A DNA stretch of 64,000 nt from Acinetobacter pecorum. GTDB taxonomy: Bacteria; Pseudomonadota; Gammaproteobacteria; Pseudomonadales; Moraxellaceae. The stretch spans positions 1 to 64,000 of the forward strand of contig NZ_JACSPT010000008.1 in assembly GCF_014837015.1 (NCBI RefSeq), read 5' to 3'. A model generated the notes under the pieces. That model was not told the origin of the DNA, did no database searches, and worked only from the letters and a program-made list of their open reading frames with translations. The translations under genes were made by a program, and so were the position numbers. Shown piece after piece: positions 17,911-27,700 of the stretch (the first letter of the stretch is position 1; each line of letters begins with the position of its first letter).

Positions 17911-19233
17911 ATGTCCCTGTTACGCCGTTGGTTTGATCCAATCCGATCGAGTTGGTTTTACCAAAAACCGACCCGTCAAACGGTGTTATCTATTGAAGAT
18001 GGGCTGAGTATCCATTTAAGACTGGACGATGTCTACAGTTATCTGGCGGTACAGCAGTTGCCCCAGCTCGAAGAAATTTTAAGTCCGGCATTAAAACCGC
18101 TAAAAGTGATCATTTCTAGTGAGCATGCCGAACCGCCGAACCAGATGTCTTTTGATGAATGGCAGCACTACACGATTAATGATGCCAAGATCTTGTCGAA
18201 ACAGCATCGCTTCAGTTTTCACGACACACCGGAATTACCGAGTGCTGAGGCCTTAAAACAGGCCGAACTGATTTTGCGCTATACACCGCTGCGGGGACAG
18301 GATTTTCTGTACTTGCTGGAAGATGTATTCCATATGCTCTGGCAGAAGCAGACCGGAAAGTTGCGCACCCTGTATGTCATGGCCAGTCGCCATCATCAGC
18401 CACAGGATTTTCCCGAACGTATTTTTGACCAGACGCCCATACTGGCCAGCTATTTTAATTTAGGCGGACGCCAGTATCAGGCAGTCGATGACCTGTTGCG
18501 TCTCACCCGGCGTCTGGAGCAGCAAAAACTGCTGACCGGTAATCCGATTTTTATGATCGATCACATTGAATGGCGTGAGCATCTGATCAGTGATGCCGAA
18601 GAACTGAACGAGATCCAGTCGATGGATCCGGAACTGGACTTGTATATCGCGCTGGAAGATCCGATTTCCTGGCTATTGCTTGCCTACATCAAGGAAGAGC
18701 TGGCGGATTTTTATAATATCCAGCTGAATGTCTATCCCTTGTCCTATCGTGGCCGGGACAAGTTTGACTGGAGTCTGGCTACTCGTTTATCCAAACGGAC
18801 TGATGTTAAATTCACCCCGTTCTGCCGGCCGACCGAGCAGGCAATCGTACCTATGGCCCAGTTATTTTATAGCTGTCCTGAAGAACAGCGGATCGAGGCT
18901 ATGTATGAGATTTTGCAAGCCGTGTGGACCCAAGGGGCAGACCTGTCTTATGCGCCACATTTCAGGCGTTTGCAACAGCAGTTAAATATTGTGGAGCTGA
19001 CCCAGGACGACATTCTGGCCAAGTTGCAGGATAACGACATGCTGTGTGAAATGAAGTCGCAACCAAACTTTCCAGTGCTGGAATTACGCATAGATGATCA
19101 AAGTTATACATTTAATAGCTTATATCGGGTCTGGATGATTGAAAGTATTTTCAGTAATGTGTTAGAAGAAAAGTATAAGAGTAATAATCAAACTGAAAGT
19201 GAACTGAAAAAACATGGAAAAGATCAAAGCTGA
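17911..19233 (+). CDS. Unknown protein with a DsbA/HCCA-isomerase-like thioredoxin domain
   Basis: A 440-residue soluble protein. I do not recognise a named family for the whole chain. From about residue 250 the pattern LYIALEDPISWLLLAYIKEE, then the NIQLNVYPLSYR strand, matches the start of DsbA-like/2-hydroxychromene-2-carboxylate isomerase domains. The position where DsbA has Cys-x-x-Cys reads DPIS, so it is not a disulfide oxidoreductase. The N-terminal half has a similar but weaker strand-helix rhythm and may be a second domain. The ATG at 17911 has GAGG 8 bases ahead; the in-frame ATG at 17872 has none. Its last 20 bases overlap the chorismate mutase gene. Confidence 0.6.
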   Translation: MSLLRRWFDPIRSSWFYQKPTRQTVLSIEDGLSIHLRLDDVYSYLAVQQLPQLEEILSPALKPLKVIISSEHAEPPNQMSFDEWQHYTINDAKILSKQHRFSFHDTPELPSAEALKQAELILRYTPLRGQDFLYLLEDVFHMLWQKQTGKLRTLYVMASRHHQPQDFPERIFDQTPILASYFNLGGRQYQAVDDLLRLTRRLEQQKLLTGNPIFMIDHIEWREHLISDAEELNEIQSMDPELDLYIALEDPISWLLLAYIKEELADFYNIQLNVYPLSYRGRDKFDWSLATRLSKRTDVKFTPFCRPTEQAIVPMAQLFYSCPEEQRIEAMYEILQAVWTQGADLSYAPHFRRLQQQLNIVELTQDDILAKLQDNDMLCEMKSQPNFPVLELRIDDQSYTFNSLYRVWMIESIFSNVLEEKYKSNNQTESELKKHGKDQS

Positions 19234-19501
19234 ATCATTACAACATGCACGTCACCAGATCGATGCCATTGATACAGCTTTAGTTGAGCTGATCGCTGCG
19301 CGTCAATTTTATGTTGATCAAACTACCCGTTTCAAGAAAACCGAGACTGATTTGCAGTCACCCGAACGTATGGAGCAGATTGTAGAAAATGTGAGAGCTC
19401 TGGCGCAAAAGCAGGGCGTTGATCAGGAATTTATAGAACATCTGTACCGTGAAATGTTCCATTACTTTATTCAACGTGAACTGAAAGAGTTTCGTCCTTA
19501 A
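19214..19501 (+). CDS. Chorismate mutase, AroQ fold (monofunctional)
   Basis: A 95-residue all-helical protein with the AroQ pattern: R-x2-ID-x-ID-x2-L-x2-L-x3-R in helix 1 (residues 13-29), a K at about 40, then SPERMEQIVENVR and an acid-base pair in the last helix. AroQ enzymes turn chorismate into prephenate; PchB-like isochorismate lyases share the fold and cannot be excluded. It starts inside the end of the preceding gene, so the two are translationally coupled. No other aromatic-pathway gene is adjacent. Confidence 0.75.
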   Translation: MEKIKAESLQHARHQIDAIDTALVELIAARQFYVDQTTRFKKTETDLQSPERMEQIVENVRALAQKQGVDQEFIEHLYREMFHYFIQRELKEFRP

Positions 19502-19657
19502 GTGATGTTCAGATTCATTTTCTGCTGATGAATATGATGGTTTCTGGCATATCAAACTCGTGCCTCAAGATTTGCTTGAGGCTATCTCCTTAAAAACCTG
19601 ATTTTTCTCTATCAGCAATAGCTATAACATGGTTCTAAATAAATTTAGGGCTATCGG

Positions 19658-20395
19658 ATGATTGCTTTTGTTATTGCTGTTTTTGCTCTGGCTGGCCTGA
19701 TTAAAGGCACGATTGGTTTAGGTCTGCCTGCAGTATCTATGGGTTTGCTGACCATATTTATGAGTCCTTTTCAGGCCGCGACCTTACTGATCGTACCTTC
19801 ACTGCTAACCAATTTCTGGCAGTTATTTGCCGAAGGTCATGTCCTGCAATTAATCCGCCGTTTCTGGCTACTGCTGACCGGTATTATCATAGGTTCAGTG
19901 TGGAGTATTTTTCCGACTTTAGGTCATGCTGAATTTCATAGTGAAGCCCTCTTGGGAGGAATGCTGGCCCTGTATGGTCTCTACGGTCTATACGCCAGAA
20001 CAATGCCAGATTTGAGCCGGCATGAAACATGGCTCTCTCCGATGATGGGTTATCTGGGCGGTGCCTTGACCGTGGCGACCGGTGTCATCGTAATTCCGGT
20101 CATGCCTTATTTACAGACTTTACATTTAAAACGTGACGATCTGGTCCAGGCTTTAGGCTTGGTATTTACCACCTCGACTGTATGTCTGGCCATCTTTTTG
20201 CATCAAAATCCTGTTGAAGATATCCCGACCGATTATACGATGTCAGCGATTGCACTCCTTCCTGCGCTGATCGGGATGTGGTTCGGCAAGAAAATCCGCT
20301 ATCGTATTTCTGAACAGAAATTCCGGACGGTATTTTTTATTGGCCTGATGGTCCTGGGCAGTTATATGATGCTGCATCAATTCGGCTGGATTTAA
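19658..20395 (+). CDS. TauE/SafE family membrane exporter
   Basis: A 245-residue integral membrane protein with 7-8 helices and the TauE/SafE repeat: FALAGLIKGTIGLGLPA near the N-terminus and a matching GGALTVATGVIVIPVM in the middle. Family members move sulfite, sulfoacetate or other organic anions. No sulfur or taurine gene is nearby, so the substrate is open. It ends tail-to-tail with the LysR gene with a 4-base overlap, which leaves no room for a terminator between them. Confidence 0.85.
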   Translation: MIAFVIAVFALAGLIKGTIGLGLPAVSMGLLTIFMSPFQAATLLIVPSLLTNFWQLFAEGHVLQLIRRFWLLLTGIIIGSVWSIFPTLGHAEFHSEALLGGMLALYGLYGLYARTMPDLSRHETWLSPMMGYLGGALTVATGVIVIPVMPYLQTLHLKRDDLVQALGLVFTTSTVCLAIFLHQNPVEDIPTDYTMSAIALLPALIGMWFGKKIRYRISEQKFRTVFFIGLMVLGSYMMLHQFGWI

Positions 20396-21297
20396 TCCAG
20401 AATTTTTTGTAGATCTGCAGAAACTAAAAACTGGCTGAAGTGCCGATAAGTCGTATTGAGTTCATCAAAATTTTTTGCGGCCAATAACAGTTTGCGGTTA
20501 GCCCAATCCCCATCCAGCTTGATTTGCCTAAATGCATATAATTTTGCCAGACGTTGCGCGGCGCGTTTTGGCATGATGGCAATGCCAACACTATTGGCCA
20601 CGACTTGGGCAACCGCTGCAAAATTCGGTAAACGCAGGCGGTATTGAATCTCACAGTTCAGCAAACTGGCCTGGGTTTCAATCGACTGCTGTAATGAGTG
20701 ATATTGCATCAAACCGACAAAGGGGTAATTTAAACAGTCTGCTAATTTTAATGTCTGAATATGACTTAAATCATGCTGTTCCGGACAGATCAGGACCAAA
20801 GGATCATCTGCAAATTCCAGTGTGTGTAATTCAAATGCAGGGAAAAAGCTCGAGATTAGTCCGAGTTTGGCAGTACCGTTGTTTAAAGCTGTAATGATGT
20901 CATTGCTTTCTGCTTCTTTTAAATCAATCTGGATATGGGAATTTTTAACCAGATATTGTGGCAGCAGTAAAGGCAGGTATTCGCTCTGTGCTGAGGAATT
21001 ACACCATAAACTGATATTGGTGTTCAGTTCCTCACCAAAGATGGCCATGGCCTGAGACAGTTGGTGTCCCTGTTGCAAGAGCACTTGAGCATGGTCAGCA
21101 AAGACCTGTCCTGCATAAGTCAGTTTCACCCCGCCTGAATGACGGGTAAACAGACTGACCTGATAGTGTTGTTCCAGCTTTTTAATCCGCTCACTGACCG
21201 CTTGCAGGGAAATGGCAGAGCGTTCAGCACCTTTGGTCAGACTACCTGTTTCGACAATATTGAGAAAAAGATCTAAATCAAAAAAATCCAGACGCAT
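20392..21297 (-). CDS. LysR-type transcriptional regulator
   Basis: A 301-residue LysR regulator. The N-terminal winged helix-turn-helix (residues 1-60) includes FLNIVETGSLTKGAERSAIS and the recognition helix, and the substrate-binding domain starts around residue 88. The frame runs upstream to 21366, but the ATG at 21297 begins the canonical DLDLF helix and was chosen. It is not divergent from a target: TauE/SafE converges on it and the NCS2 permease lies upstream in the same direction. Its regulon is unclear; the convergent exporter is one candidate. Confidence 0.85.
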   Translation of the reverse strand: MRLDFFDLDLFLNIVETGSLTKGAERSAISLQAVSERIKKLEQHYQVSLFTRHSGGVKLTYAGQVFADHAQVLLQQGHQLSQAMAIFGEELNTNISLWCNSSAQSEYLPLLLPQYLVKNSHIQIDLKEAESNDIITALNNGTAKLGLISSFFPAFELHTLEFADDPLVLICPEQHDLSHIQTLKLADCLNYPFVGLMQYHSLQQSIETQASLLNCEIQYRLRLPNFAAVAQVVANSVGIAIMPKRAAQRLAKLYAFRQIKLDGDWANRKLLLAAKNFDELNTTYRHFSQFLVSADLQKILD

Positions 21298-21351
21298 CAG
21301 CAGGATGCTCACACAAAAGATCAGCCTTATCTTAAACAATTCTTGTGCTAT

Positions 21352-21378
21352 AAAAAAAGCAGCCATGTGGCTGCTTGA
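21352..21378 (-). terminator. Terminator of the NCS2 permease gene
   Basis: On the minus strand AAGCAGCCACATGGCTGCTT forms a near-perfect stem followed by seven T residues, about 20 bases after the permease stop and before the LysR gene. Confidence 0.85.
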
Positions 21379-21395
21379 AAAATTAAGTCCGAGAA

Positions 21396-22691
21396 TTATT
21401 TTTTATCGGCCAGACCAAAGAACCAGTTCAATAGAAGGGCAGCAAAAGTTGCGGTACCAATCCCACCCAGATTGAAGCTGCCAAAGGTCAGGGCAAAATC
21501 ACCTGTACCCAGAATAATGGTCACCGCGGCTACCATCAGGTTTTTGTTCTGCGAGAAATCAACCTTGTTTTCAATCCAGATTTTGGCACCGGCAATGGTA
21601 ATCAAACCAAACACCACGATCGAAGCACCCGTCAGGATCGCTGTTGGAATCGTGTGAATAATCGCACCAAACTTTGGCGATAAACCCAGAAACACGGCAA
21701 AGACACCCGCGACGGCAAAGATGATGGTCGAGTAGACCCGGGTGACGGCCATTACACCGATGTTTTCACCATAGGTGGTCATACCCGGCGCACCCACACT
21801 ACCGGCCAGCGTCGTGGCAACGCCATCTGCAACAAAGGCTTTACCAATATACGGATCCAGATTTTCACCGGTCATTGCACTTACAGCTTTAATATGTCCC
21901 AGATTTTCAGCCACCAGAATCAGTGCAATCGGTGCAATGATCAGCATGGCGTTTAATTCAAAGGTCGGTGCGTGGAAAGTCGGTAAACCGAACCAGGCAG
22001 CTTGTTGAACGGGAAGGAAATTGATGGGCGTGCCATAGCCCATGACATTGCTGAGTACAAAGTAGATCAGATAGGCCAGGAGCAGGCCAATCAACAGGAG
22101 CAGACGCTGTAACAAGCCACGGGTAAATACGGCAATTGAACCCATGCACAGAACGGTGACCAGGGACATCCACATATTAAAGGTATTGCCCATCACGCTT
22201 TTCACCGTGACGGGGGCAAGATTCAGGCCAATGATCATCACCACGGCACCGGTCACCACCGGGGGCATCAGCTTTTCAATCCAGCGGGTGCCCGTCGCCA
22301 TGACCAGAAAGCCCATCAGCGCATAGAAGATACCACAGGCAATGATACCGCCGGCTGCAGCACCAATATTCGGATTGAGTCCGCCACCACCTGCATAACC
22401 GGTTGCTGCGATCACTACCCCAATAAAAGCAAAGCTTGAACCTAGATAACTTGGAACCCGGCCACCTGTTATCAGAAAGAACAGAATGGTACAGATCCCT
22501 GACATTAAAATTGCCAGATTTGGGTCAAAGCCCATCAAAAATGGTGCCAGTACCGTTGCACCAAACATGGCAAAAGCATGTTGTACCCCTAGGATCAGGG
22601 TCTGGGCAGGCGGTAAATACTCTGCGGTACCTACTGGTCGTGCATCGATACTACCCTCGTAAGGGCGCCATTTGGGAAACCAATTGGACAT
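21396..22691 (-). CDS. NCS2 uracil/xanthine permease (UraA/RutG-like)
   Basis: A 431-residue, 14-helix nucleobase:proton symporter. The hallmark VAENLGHIKAVSAMTG segment with the substrate-binding Glu in helix 8 and the GAPGMTTYGENIG motif in helix 10 are both present, which fits the UraA/RutG branch (pyrimidines) rather than the xanthine branch. The frame opens at 22727, but the ATG at 22691 (MSNWFPKW) gives the usual N-terminus, with GAG about 8 bases ahead. No pyrimidine genes are adjacent. Its own terminator follows. Confidence 0.85.
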   Translation of the reverse strand: MSNWFPKWRPYEGSIDARPVGTAEYLPPAQTLILGVQHAFAMFGATVLAPFLMGFDPNLAILMSGICTILFFLITGGRVPSYLGSSFAFIGVVIAATGYAGGGGLNPNIGAAAGGIIACGIFYALMGFLVMATGTRWIEKLMPPVVTGAVVMIIGLNLAPVTVKSVMGNTFNMWMSLVTVLCMGSIAVFTRGLLQRLLLLIGLLLAYLIYFVLSNVMGYGTPINFLPVQQAAWFGLPTFHAPTFELNAMLIIAPIALILVAENLGHIKAVSAMTGENLDPYIGKAFVADGVATTLAGSVGAPGMTTYGENIGVMAVTRVYSTIIFAVAGVFAVFLGLSPKFGAIIHTIPTAILTGASIVVFGLITIAGAKIWIENKVDFSQNKNLMVAAVTIILGTGDFALTFGSFNLGGIGTATFAALLLNWFFGLADKK

Positions 22692-22941
22692 AAAATGAGC
22701 ACTCGAAAGATAAATTGTGCACATCATACTCTTGTTTTTTTCAAGATTTAATTACCAGAACAAAAATTTTGTTCAAATTAATTCTATGACTTTATTTAAT
22801 ATTTTACCGTGCGGTAAAAGTTTTTAAAATTAAAACTAAAGTTAAATCAGTAGATTAATTCCCGAACAATTCATATTCAACTTCTATAACTAATTTTAAT
22901 TTGATATATAAATAAAGCTTTTTGTAGCTATTGACTGGTCA

Positions 22942-22975
22942 ATAAAAAAGCACATCGTATAGATGTGCTTTAAAT
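22942..22975 (-). terminator. Terminator of ppc
   Basis: Minus strand: AAAGCACATC pairs with GATGTGCTTT across a short loop, followed by T residues; 14 bases after the ppc stop. Confidence 0.85.
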
Positions 22976-22988
22976 TGAAGTCAGAAAA

Positions 22989-25673
22989 TCAACCGGTATT
23001 GCGTAAACCAGCCGCAATTCCGGCAATACTGACCATCAGCGCATGATCCACCGGGGTGTTTTCGGCCTGTTGCTGTTCAAGATATAAACGGCGACGTTTC
23101 ATCAGTTCGGCTTGCAGCAAGTGCAAGGGTAACAGATACGGTTTACGCACTTTCATGGACTGATCCAGTACGCCGTTGCTGCTCAGAAGTTTCGATTCAC
23201 CTTTCAAGCTTAACAGGGTTTGTACGGCATCCTGCAAACGCTGGCGTAACGCTGTTCCCAGAATTTTCAGATCTTCATCCTGGGTCAGATGCGATTCATA
23301 ATACAGCGCTACATGGGCATCGGCTTTAGACAGTACCATTTCCAGCATATCAATCAGGGTCTGGAAATATGGCCACTCGGCCAGCATTTCATCGAGTACA
23401 GTACGCTGTCCCTGATCCAGGACCTCATTCAGTGCGGCACCGGTCCCGAGCCAGGCAGGTAACATCAGGCGAATCTGGGTCCAGGCAAATACCCAAGGGA
23501 TGGCACGCAAGGATTCAATTCCGCCGCTGACTTTACGTTTGGCGGGGCGTGAACCCAGGGGCAGCATCTGTAGTTCAAGCTCAGGGGTAACGGTACGCAG
23601 ATATTTTACAAAATGCGGATTTTCCCGTACCGTCTGGCGATAGACCTGAACAGACAGTTCGGTCATTTGATGCATCAGGTCGCGCCATTCCTGTTTTGGC
23701 TCAGGTGGCGGGAGCAGGGTCGCTTCCAGGGTTGCAGCGGTATAAATTTCCAGATTTTGCAGCGCGATTTCTTCCAGCCCGAATTTAAAGCGGATCATTT
23801 CACCCTGTTCAGTCACCCGGATCGCACCGGAAATAGAACCTGGTGGCTGAGAGAACAAGGCTTGTTGGGTGGGCGCACCACCACGGCTGATCGAACCGCC
23901 ACGACCATGAAACAGGGTCAATTGCACGCCATGTTGCTGGGCAACTGCGGTCAGTTCTTCCTGTGCACGATACTGTGCCCAGTTGGCCGACATAAAGCCG
24001 GCATCTTTGGCAGAATCCGAATAGCCAATCATGACCTCATGTTTGCCCTGAATATGCTGTTTGTACCAGTGCATATTGAACAGGGTCGACATGGTTGCGG
24101 CTGCACCATCCAGATCTTTTAAGGTTTCAAACAGAGGAACTACTCGTAACGCCTGCTCGATACCGGCTTCTTTTTGTAAAAGCAGTACCGCCAAGACATC
24201 ACTTGGATATTCCGCCATTGAAATAATATAGGCACCCAGAGACTCGCTCGGCTGTTCGGCCAGTGTGCGCATGGTGGCAAAGACTTCCTGTACATCCGGA
24301 TGTTCAATCAGGCTGCCGGCCGGTTCATTCAGATGTTTCGGCAGTAACGGACGCTTGCTTTGCAATTCCTGCAGTAAAAAGTTTTGACGGGCCTGTTCGG
24401 TCCAGGTTTCAAAATTCCCCAATCCCAAATATTCGGTAATGGCTGAAATCGCCTGACGGTGACGCCCGGATTCCTGGCGGATATCCAGTTTTAGCAGTTC
24501 GATCCCAAAACTGTTGACCCGGTAAATAAAGTCCAGCAGGCTGCCATTGGCAATTTCGGCCAGATTGCAGTTCATCAGTGAACGGTAGCAGGTCAGGAGC
24601 GGTTGTAAAAGTTCGTCTTTACTTTTAATCACCAGACTGTCATCAGCATCATTGCCTTTTAATTTTTCTGCCAGCCAGTGCCGCGTCGCTTTCAGGCGGG
24701 TACGGGTGTCACGTAAATATTCACGATAGGGTTCTGGATGGGGCTGGCCCAAGGCTTCGGAAATTTCCGGACTGCATTGCTGAATGGACAGTTCCCAGCG
24801 CAGGTTTTCAATATCGCGTACATAAAGGTCGGCTGCTTTCCAGCGTGACAGCCACAGTACTTCCTGAGTGACGGTGTGAGTGACATTTGGATTGCCGTCG
24901 CGGTCACCACCCATCCAGGAGGCAAAACGTACTGGTGCGACATCTAAGGGCAGGTTCTGGCCACATTGCGCTTGCACCATGCCATTTAGTTCGCGGATAA
25001 ATTTCGGGACTGCATTCCACAGGGTCTGTTCAATGGTGGTAAAACCCCATTTGGCTTCATCGATCGGAGTCGGGCGATGCTGACGGATTTCATCGGTTTG
25101 CCAGGCAGAGCTGATCAGCTGTTTCAGATCGGCCAGAACTGCCTGACGTTCACGTGGAGTCAGTTTCTGCTGGTCGAATTTGGACAGGGCAGTGTTGATG
25201 CCATCATATTTTTGAATCAGAGTACGGCGGCTGACTTCTGTGGGATGCGCGGTCAGGACCAGTTCAATTTTCAGTTCACAGATTTGCTGATACAGCGTAT
25301 CGGCAGAAATTTCCTGCTGTTTAAATTTTTCAAATAAAGGCACCAGAGGATTGGGCGATTCTGCAGTGTCATCAAACTCGCTCTGACGGCGACGACGTAC
25401 CACATGATATTGTTCGGCAATATTGGCAAAGTTTAAAAAGTGGGTAAAGGCACGGGTCAGCGGCAGGATTTCGGCATCTTCCAGACTCAAAAACAGCTGT
25501 TCCAGTTGTTTTTCTGCTTCGACCTGTCCATCGCGAGCGCCTTTGGACAGGGCACGGATCTGCTCGATCTGATTAAACAAATCCTGCCCGGCATGTAATT
25601 TTAAGGTTTCCCCAAGCAAATTACCCAGTAAGCGTACGTCTTCGCGTAGTGGTGCATCAATCTGTTGAATCAT
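22989..25673 (-). CDS. ppc: Phosphoenolpyruvate carboxylase
   Basis: An 894-residue PEP carboxylase making oxaloacetate from PEP and bicarbonate to refill the TCA cycle. Catalytic signatures are seen: LTAHPTEVSRRT (catalytic His, residue about 138), GYSDSAKDAGF (about 560), FHGRGGSISRGG and the SLRAIPWVFAWTQ block. The C-terminus ends in RNTG, the normal conserved end. Length is typical (E. coli 883). The ATG is 8 bases after a GGAAT-like site. It is single-gene with its own terminator; tetR lies upstream on the same strand, 149 bases away. Confidence 0.97.
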   Translation of the reverse strand: MIQQIDAPLREDVRLLGNLLGETLKLHAGQDLFNQIEQIRALSKGARDGQVEAEKQLEQLFLSLEDAEILPLTRAFTHFLNFANIAEQYHVVRRRRQSEFDDTAESPNPLVPLFEKFKQQEISADTLYQQICELKIELVLTAHPTEVSRRTLIQKYDGINTALSKFDQQKLTPRERQAVLADLKQLISSAWQTDEIRQHRPTPIDEAKWGFTTIEQTLWNAVPKFIRELNGMVQAQCGQNLPLDVAPVRFASWMGGDRDGNPNVTHTVTQEVLWLSRWKAADLYVRDIENLRWELSIQQCSPEISEALGQPHPEPYREYLRDTRTRLKATRHWLAEKLKGNDADDSLVIKSKDELLQPLLTCYRSLMNCNLAEIANGSLLDFIYRVNSFGIELLKLDIRQESGRHRQAISAITEYLGLGNFETWTEQARQNFLLQELQSKRPLLPKHLNEPAGSLIEHPDVQEVFATMRTLAEQPSESLGAYIISMAEYPSDVLAVLLLQKEAGIEQALRVVPLFETLKDLDGAAATMSTLFNMHWYKQHIQGKHEVMIGYSDSAKDAGFMSANWAQYRAQEELTAVAQQHGVQLTLFHGRGGSISRGGAPTQQALFSQPPGSISGAIRVTEQGEMIRFKFGLEEIALQNLEIYTAATLEATLLPPPEPKQEWRDLMHQMTELSVQVYRQTVRENPHFVKYLRTVTPELELQMLPLGSRPAKRKVSGGIESLRAIPWVFAWTQIRLMLPAWLGTGAALNEVLDQGQRTVLDEMLAEWPYFQTLIDMLEMVLSKADAHVALYYESHLTQDEDLKILGTALRQRLQDAVQTLLSLKGESKLLSSNGVLDQSMKVRKPYLLPLHLLQAELMKRRRLYLEQQQAENTPVDHALMVSIAGIAAGLRNTG

Positions 25674-25822
25674 TTTTTATTCCCTCACATGCATGCTTTG
25701 ACTATACCGCGACTGCATGACAATCCAAGTCCCCTAGAGACAAAAGTTGCAGAGCATTGGCTACTTTTTTAGCAACTTTTAGGCCATATACGGTGATCGA
25801 TGATCAGTCCGAAGGAAAGGAG

Positions 25823-26446
25823 TTAATCCGGCAGGGCATATTTCAGCATAAACAGTTCAATGGCCTCGCTAATAATCTGTTGCTGTTCTGCGCTTGAAGG
25901 GGGAGGGCTGAGACCCAGCAGGATTTTCTGATGACGGGTTCCGGTCAGCAAGGATACGATCAGCTCGGTCTGTTTTTCTGGAAGATCGATCTGAATAAAG
26001 CGGTATTGCTGGGCCAGGGTAAAAAAATCATTCCAGACTGCATCCAGTTTGCTATGCGAGGCCTGATAAAACTGTTCTGCCAGAGGACTTTGCTGCGAGG
26101 CCAGTTCCATCAGTAGCAGGTCCAGCTTGATCGCTTCTGGTAAATGAATAATATTTAAAGCGCGTTGACAGGCCTGATAAAATTCCTGCACAAAGTCACT
26201 GCTCGGCTGCAAGAGCTGAGGATGTTCATGCAGAATGGCTTCACAGGTATCCTCAATCGCACAGCTAAACAGGGTCGCCTTGTCCTGAAAATGATTATAC
26301 ACCGTCAGCTTGGTCACACCTGCCTCACGTGCAATCTGGTTCATGCTGGAGGCATGATAGCCATGCGCTAAAAACAGCGCTTTGGCCACACTCAGGATGC
26401 GCTGACGCTTTTCCAGATCCTTGGGTCGTCCTACAGGTATTTGCAC
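25823..26446 (-). CDS. TetR/AcrR-family repressor of the adjacent RND pump
   Basis: A 207-residue TetR regulator. The N-terminal helix-turn-helix runs RQRILSVAKALFLAHGYHASSMNQIAREAGVTK-then-LTVYNHF (residues about 14-55), and a ligand-binding domain follows. The frame extends to a TTG at 26458 with no ribosome site; a GTG at 26446 has GGAAG 5 bases ahead and is preferred, though the TTG cannot be excluded. It is divergent from the RND genes, with a palindromic operator inside their promoter at 26506-26517, so local repression of the pump is the likely role. Confidence 0.85.
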   Translation of the reverse strand: MQIPVGRPKDLEKRQRILSVAKALFLAHGYHASSMNQIAREAGVTKLTVYNHFQDKATLFSCAIEDTCEAILHEHPQLLQPSSDFVQEFYQACQRALNIIHLPEAIKLDLLLMELASQQSPLAEQFYQASHSKLDAVWNDFFTLAQQYRFIQIDLPEKQTELIVSLLTGTRHQKILLGLSPPPSSAEQQQIISEAIELFMLKYALPD

Positions 26447-26493
26447 AATTTCTTCCAAAAAAAGTCAACACGGTCATTGCTTTGAAGCTTGAG

Positions 26494-26521
26494 TTGTAAT
26501 TAGTGTACCGGGTGGTATATT
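26494..26521 (+). promoter_or_regulatory. Promoter of the RND operon with embedded TetR operator
   Basis: TTGTAA (26494-26499), a 16-base spacer and TATATT (26516-26521) form a good sigma-70 promoter. Within the spacer and -10 lies TACC-GGGT-GGTA (26506-26517), the palindrome type bound by AcrR/TetR repressors. Binding here would block RNA polymerase. Assignment is by position and symmetry. Confidence 0.6.
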
Positions 26522-26594
26522 AATTAAAAAACAAGCAATTCAATATATCAGCATAGTTTGCCCTAAAAAAGACGATCAGATAAGAGCGAATAAG

Positions 26595-27698
26595 ATGAGC
26601 AGGATTTACAGCGTATTGGCTGGCATGGTGGTGCTTTGCAGCGTGACCTTAAGCGGGTGCAGCAAAGATACTGCTGCAGCAGAACAGGAAGTTCCCTTTG
26701 TCATGGTGGCCACACCCATTACTTCACAGCATGAATTAAAAAGTTATGCCGGTGATGTGCAGGCACGTCAGCAAACGGCGCTGGCATTTCGGGTCGCTGG
26801 ACAGGTGACCCAGCGCTTCGCCGATGTGGGTGACCAGGTCAAAGTCGGACAGGTGCTGGCAACTCTGGATGTCAAAGATGCCCAGCTGCAGCTGGATGCA
26901 GCACGTGCCCAGCTGGAAAGCGCGCAGTCTGCCACTAAGATTGCTCAGGATGAATTACAACGTTTCAAGCAGTTATTGCCATCCAATGCCGTGAGCCGCT
27001 CACAATATGACGCGATCGGAAACCAGTACAAGACCGCCCTGTCAAATCTGAAGCAGGCACAATCCAACTATGATACCGCTAAAAACCAGACTGCTTATAA
27101 TCAGCTGATTGCCACCAGAAACGGCGTAATCACTGCACGCAATATTGAAACAGGTCAGGTGGTCGCTGCCGGGCAGGCGGCGTATGAACTGGCGATTGCC
27201 GGTGAGCGTGAAGTGGTAATTGGCGTACCGGAACAGGCTATTTCGGAGATCAAGGTTAGACAGGCAGCTACAGTGACATTATGGTCCAAACCTGAAGAAA
27301 AATTTGCCGCTTTTGTTCGTGAGATTTCACCAGCAGCGGACCAGTCGCGTACCTTCCGGGTTAAAGTTTCCTTACGTGAAGGCAATGGCCAGATCCAGCT
27401 GGGACAAAGTGCCCGGGTATTTTTTCAGCACAGCCGCGATAATATGCTTAGTGTGCCGCTATCCAGTGTCTCGGCAACGGATCAGCAGGCTTATGTCATG
27501 GTGGTCCAGCCGGATCATACCTTACGTAAAGTCCCGGTCCAGCTCGGTGCCTATGGCCGGGACAGTGTTCCTGTACTCAGTGGCCTCAAGCCGGAAGACT
27601 ATGTGGTGATTGGCGGCGTACATCTGCTGCGTAACCAGCAAAAAATCAATCCGATTGATCGTGAAAACCGTCGTGTGACCATTCAGGCAGGGAGTTAA
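26595..27698 (+). CDS. RND efflux periplasmic adaptor (membrane fusion lipoprotein)
   Basis: A 367-residue adaptor with a lipoprotein signal (VTLSGC, lipidated Cys22). The biotinyl-lipoyl half-motifs FRVAGQVTQRFADVGDQV and later TRNGVITARN flank a coiled-coil hairpin (about residues 95-165), and beta-barrel and membrane-proximal domains follow. It links an inner-membrane RND pump to an outer-membrane channel. The next gene starts 2 bases after its stop, so they form one operon. Likely controlled by the TetR protein at 25823. Confidence 0.9.
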   Translation: MSRIYSVLAGMVVLCSVTLSGCSKDTAAAEQEVPFVMVATPITSQHELKSYAGDVQARQQTALAFRVAGQVTQRFADVGDQVKVGQVLATLDVKDAQLQLDAARAQLESAQSATKIAQDELQRFKQLLPSNAVSRSQYDAIGNQYKTALSNLKQAQSNYDTAKNQTAYNQLIATRNGVITARNIETGQVVAAGQAAYELAIAGEREVVIGVPEQAISEIKVRQAATVTLWSKPEEKFAAFVREISPAADQSRTFRVKVSLREGNGQIQLGQSARVFFQHSRDNMLSVPLSSVSATDQQAYVMVVQPDHTLRKVPVQLGAYGRDSVPVLSGLKPEDYVVIGGVHLLRNQQKINPIDRENRRVTIQAGS

Positions 27699-27700
27699 GC

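Noticed and set aside
19562-19582. GCCTCAAG/CTTGAGGC hairpin after the chorismate mutase gene as a terminator
   Set aside because: Neither strand has a U-tract after the stem; it may be only a chance palindrome.
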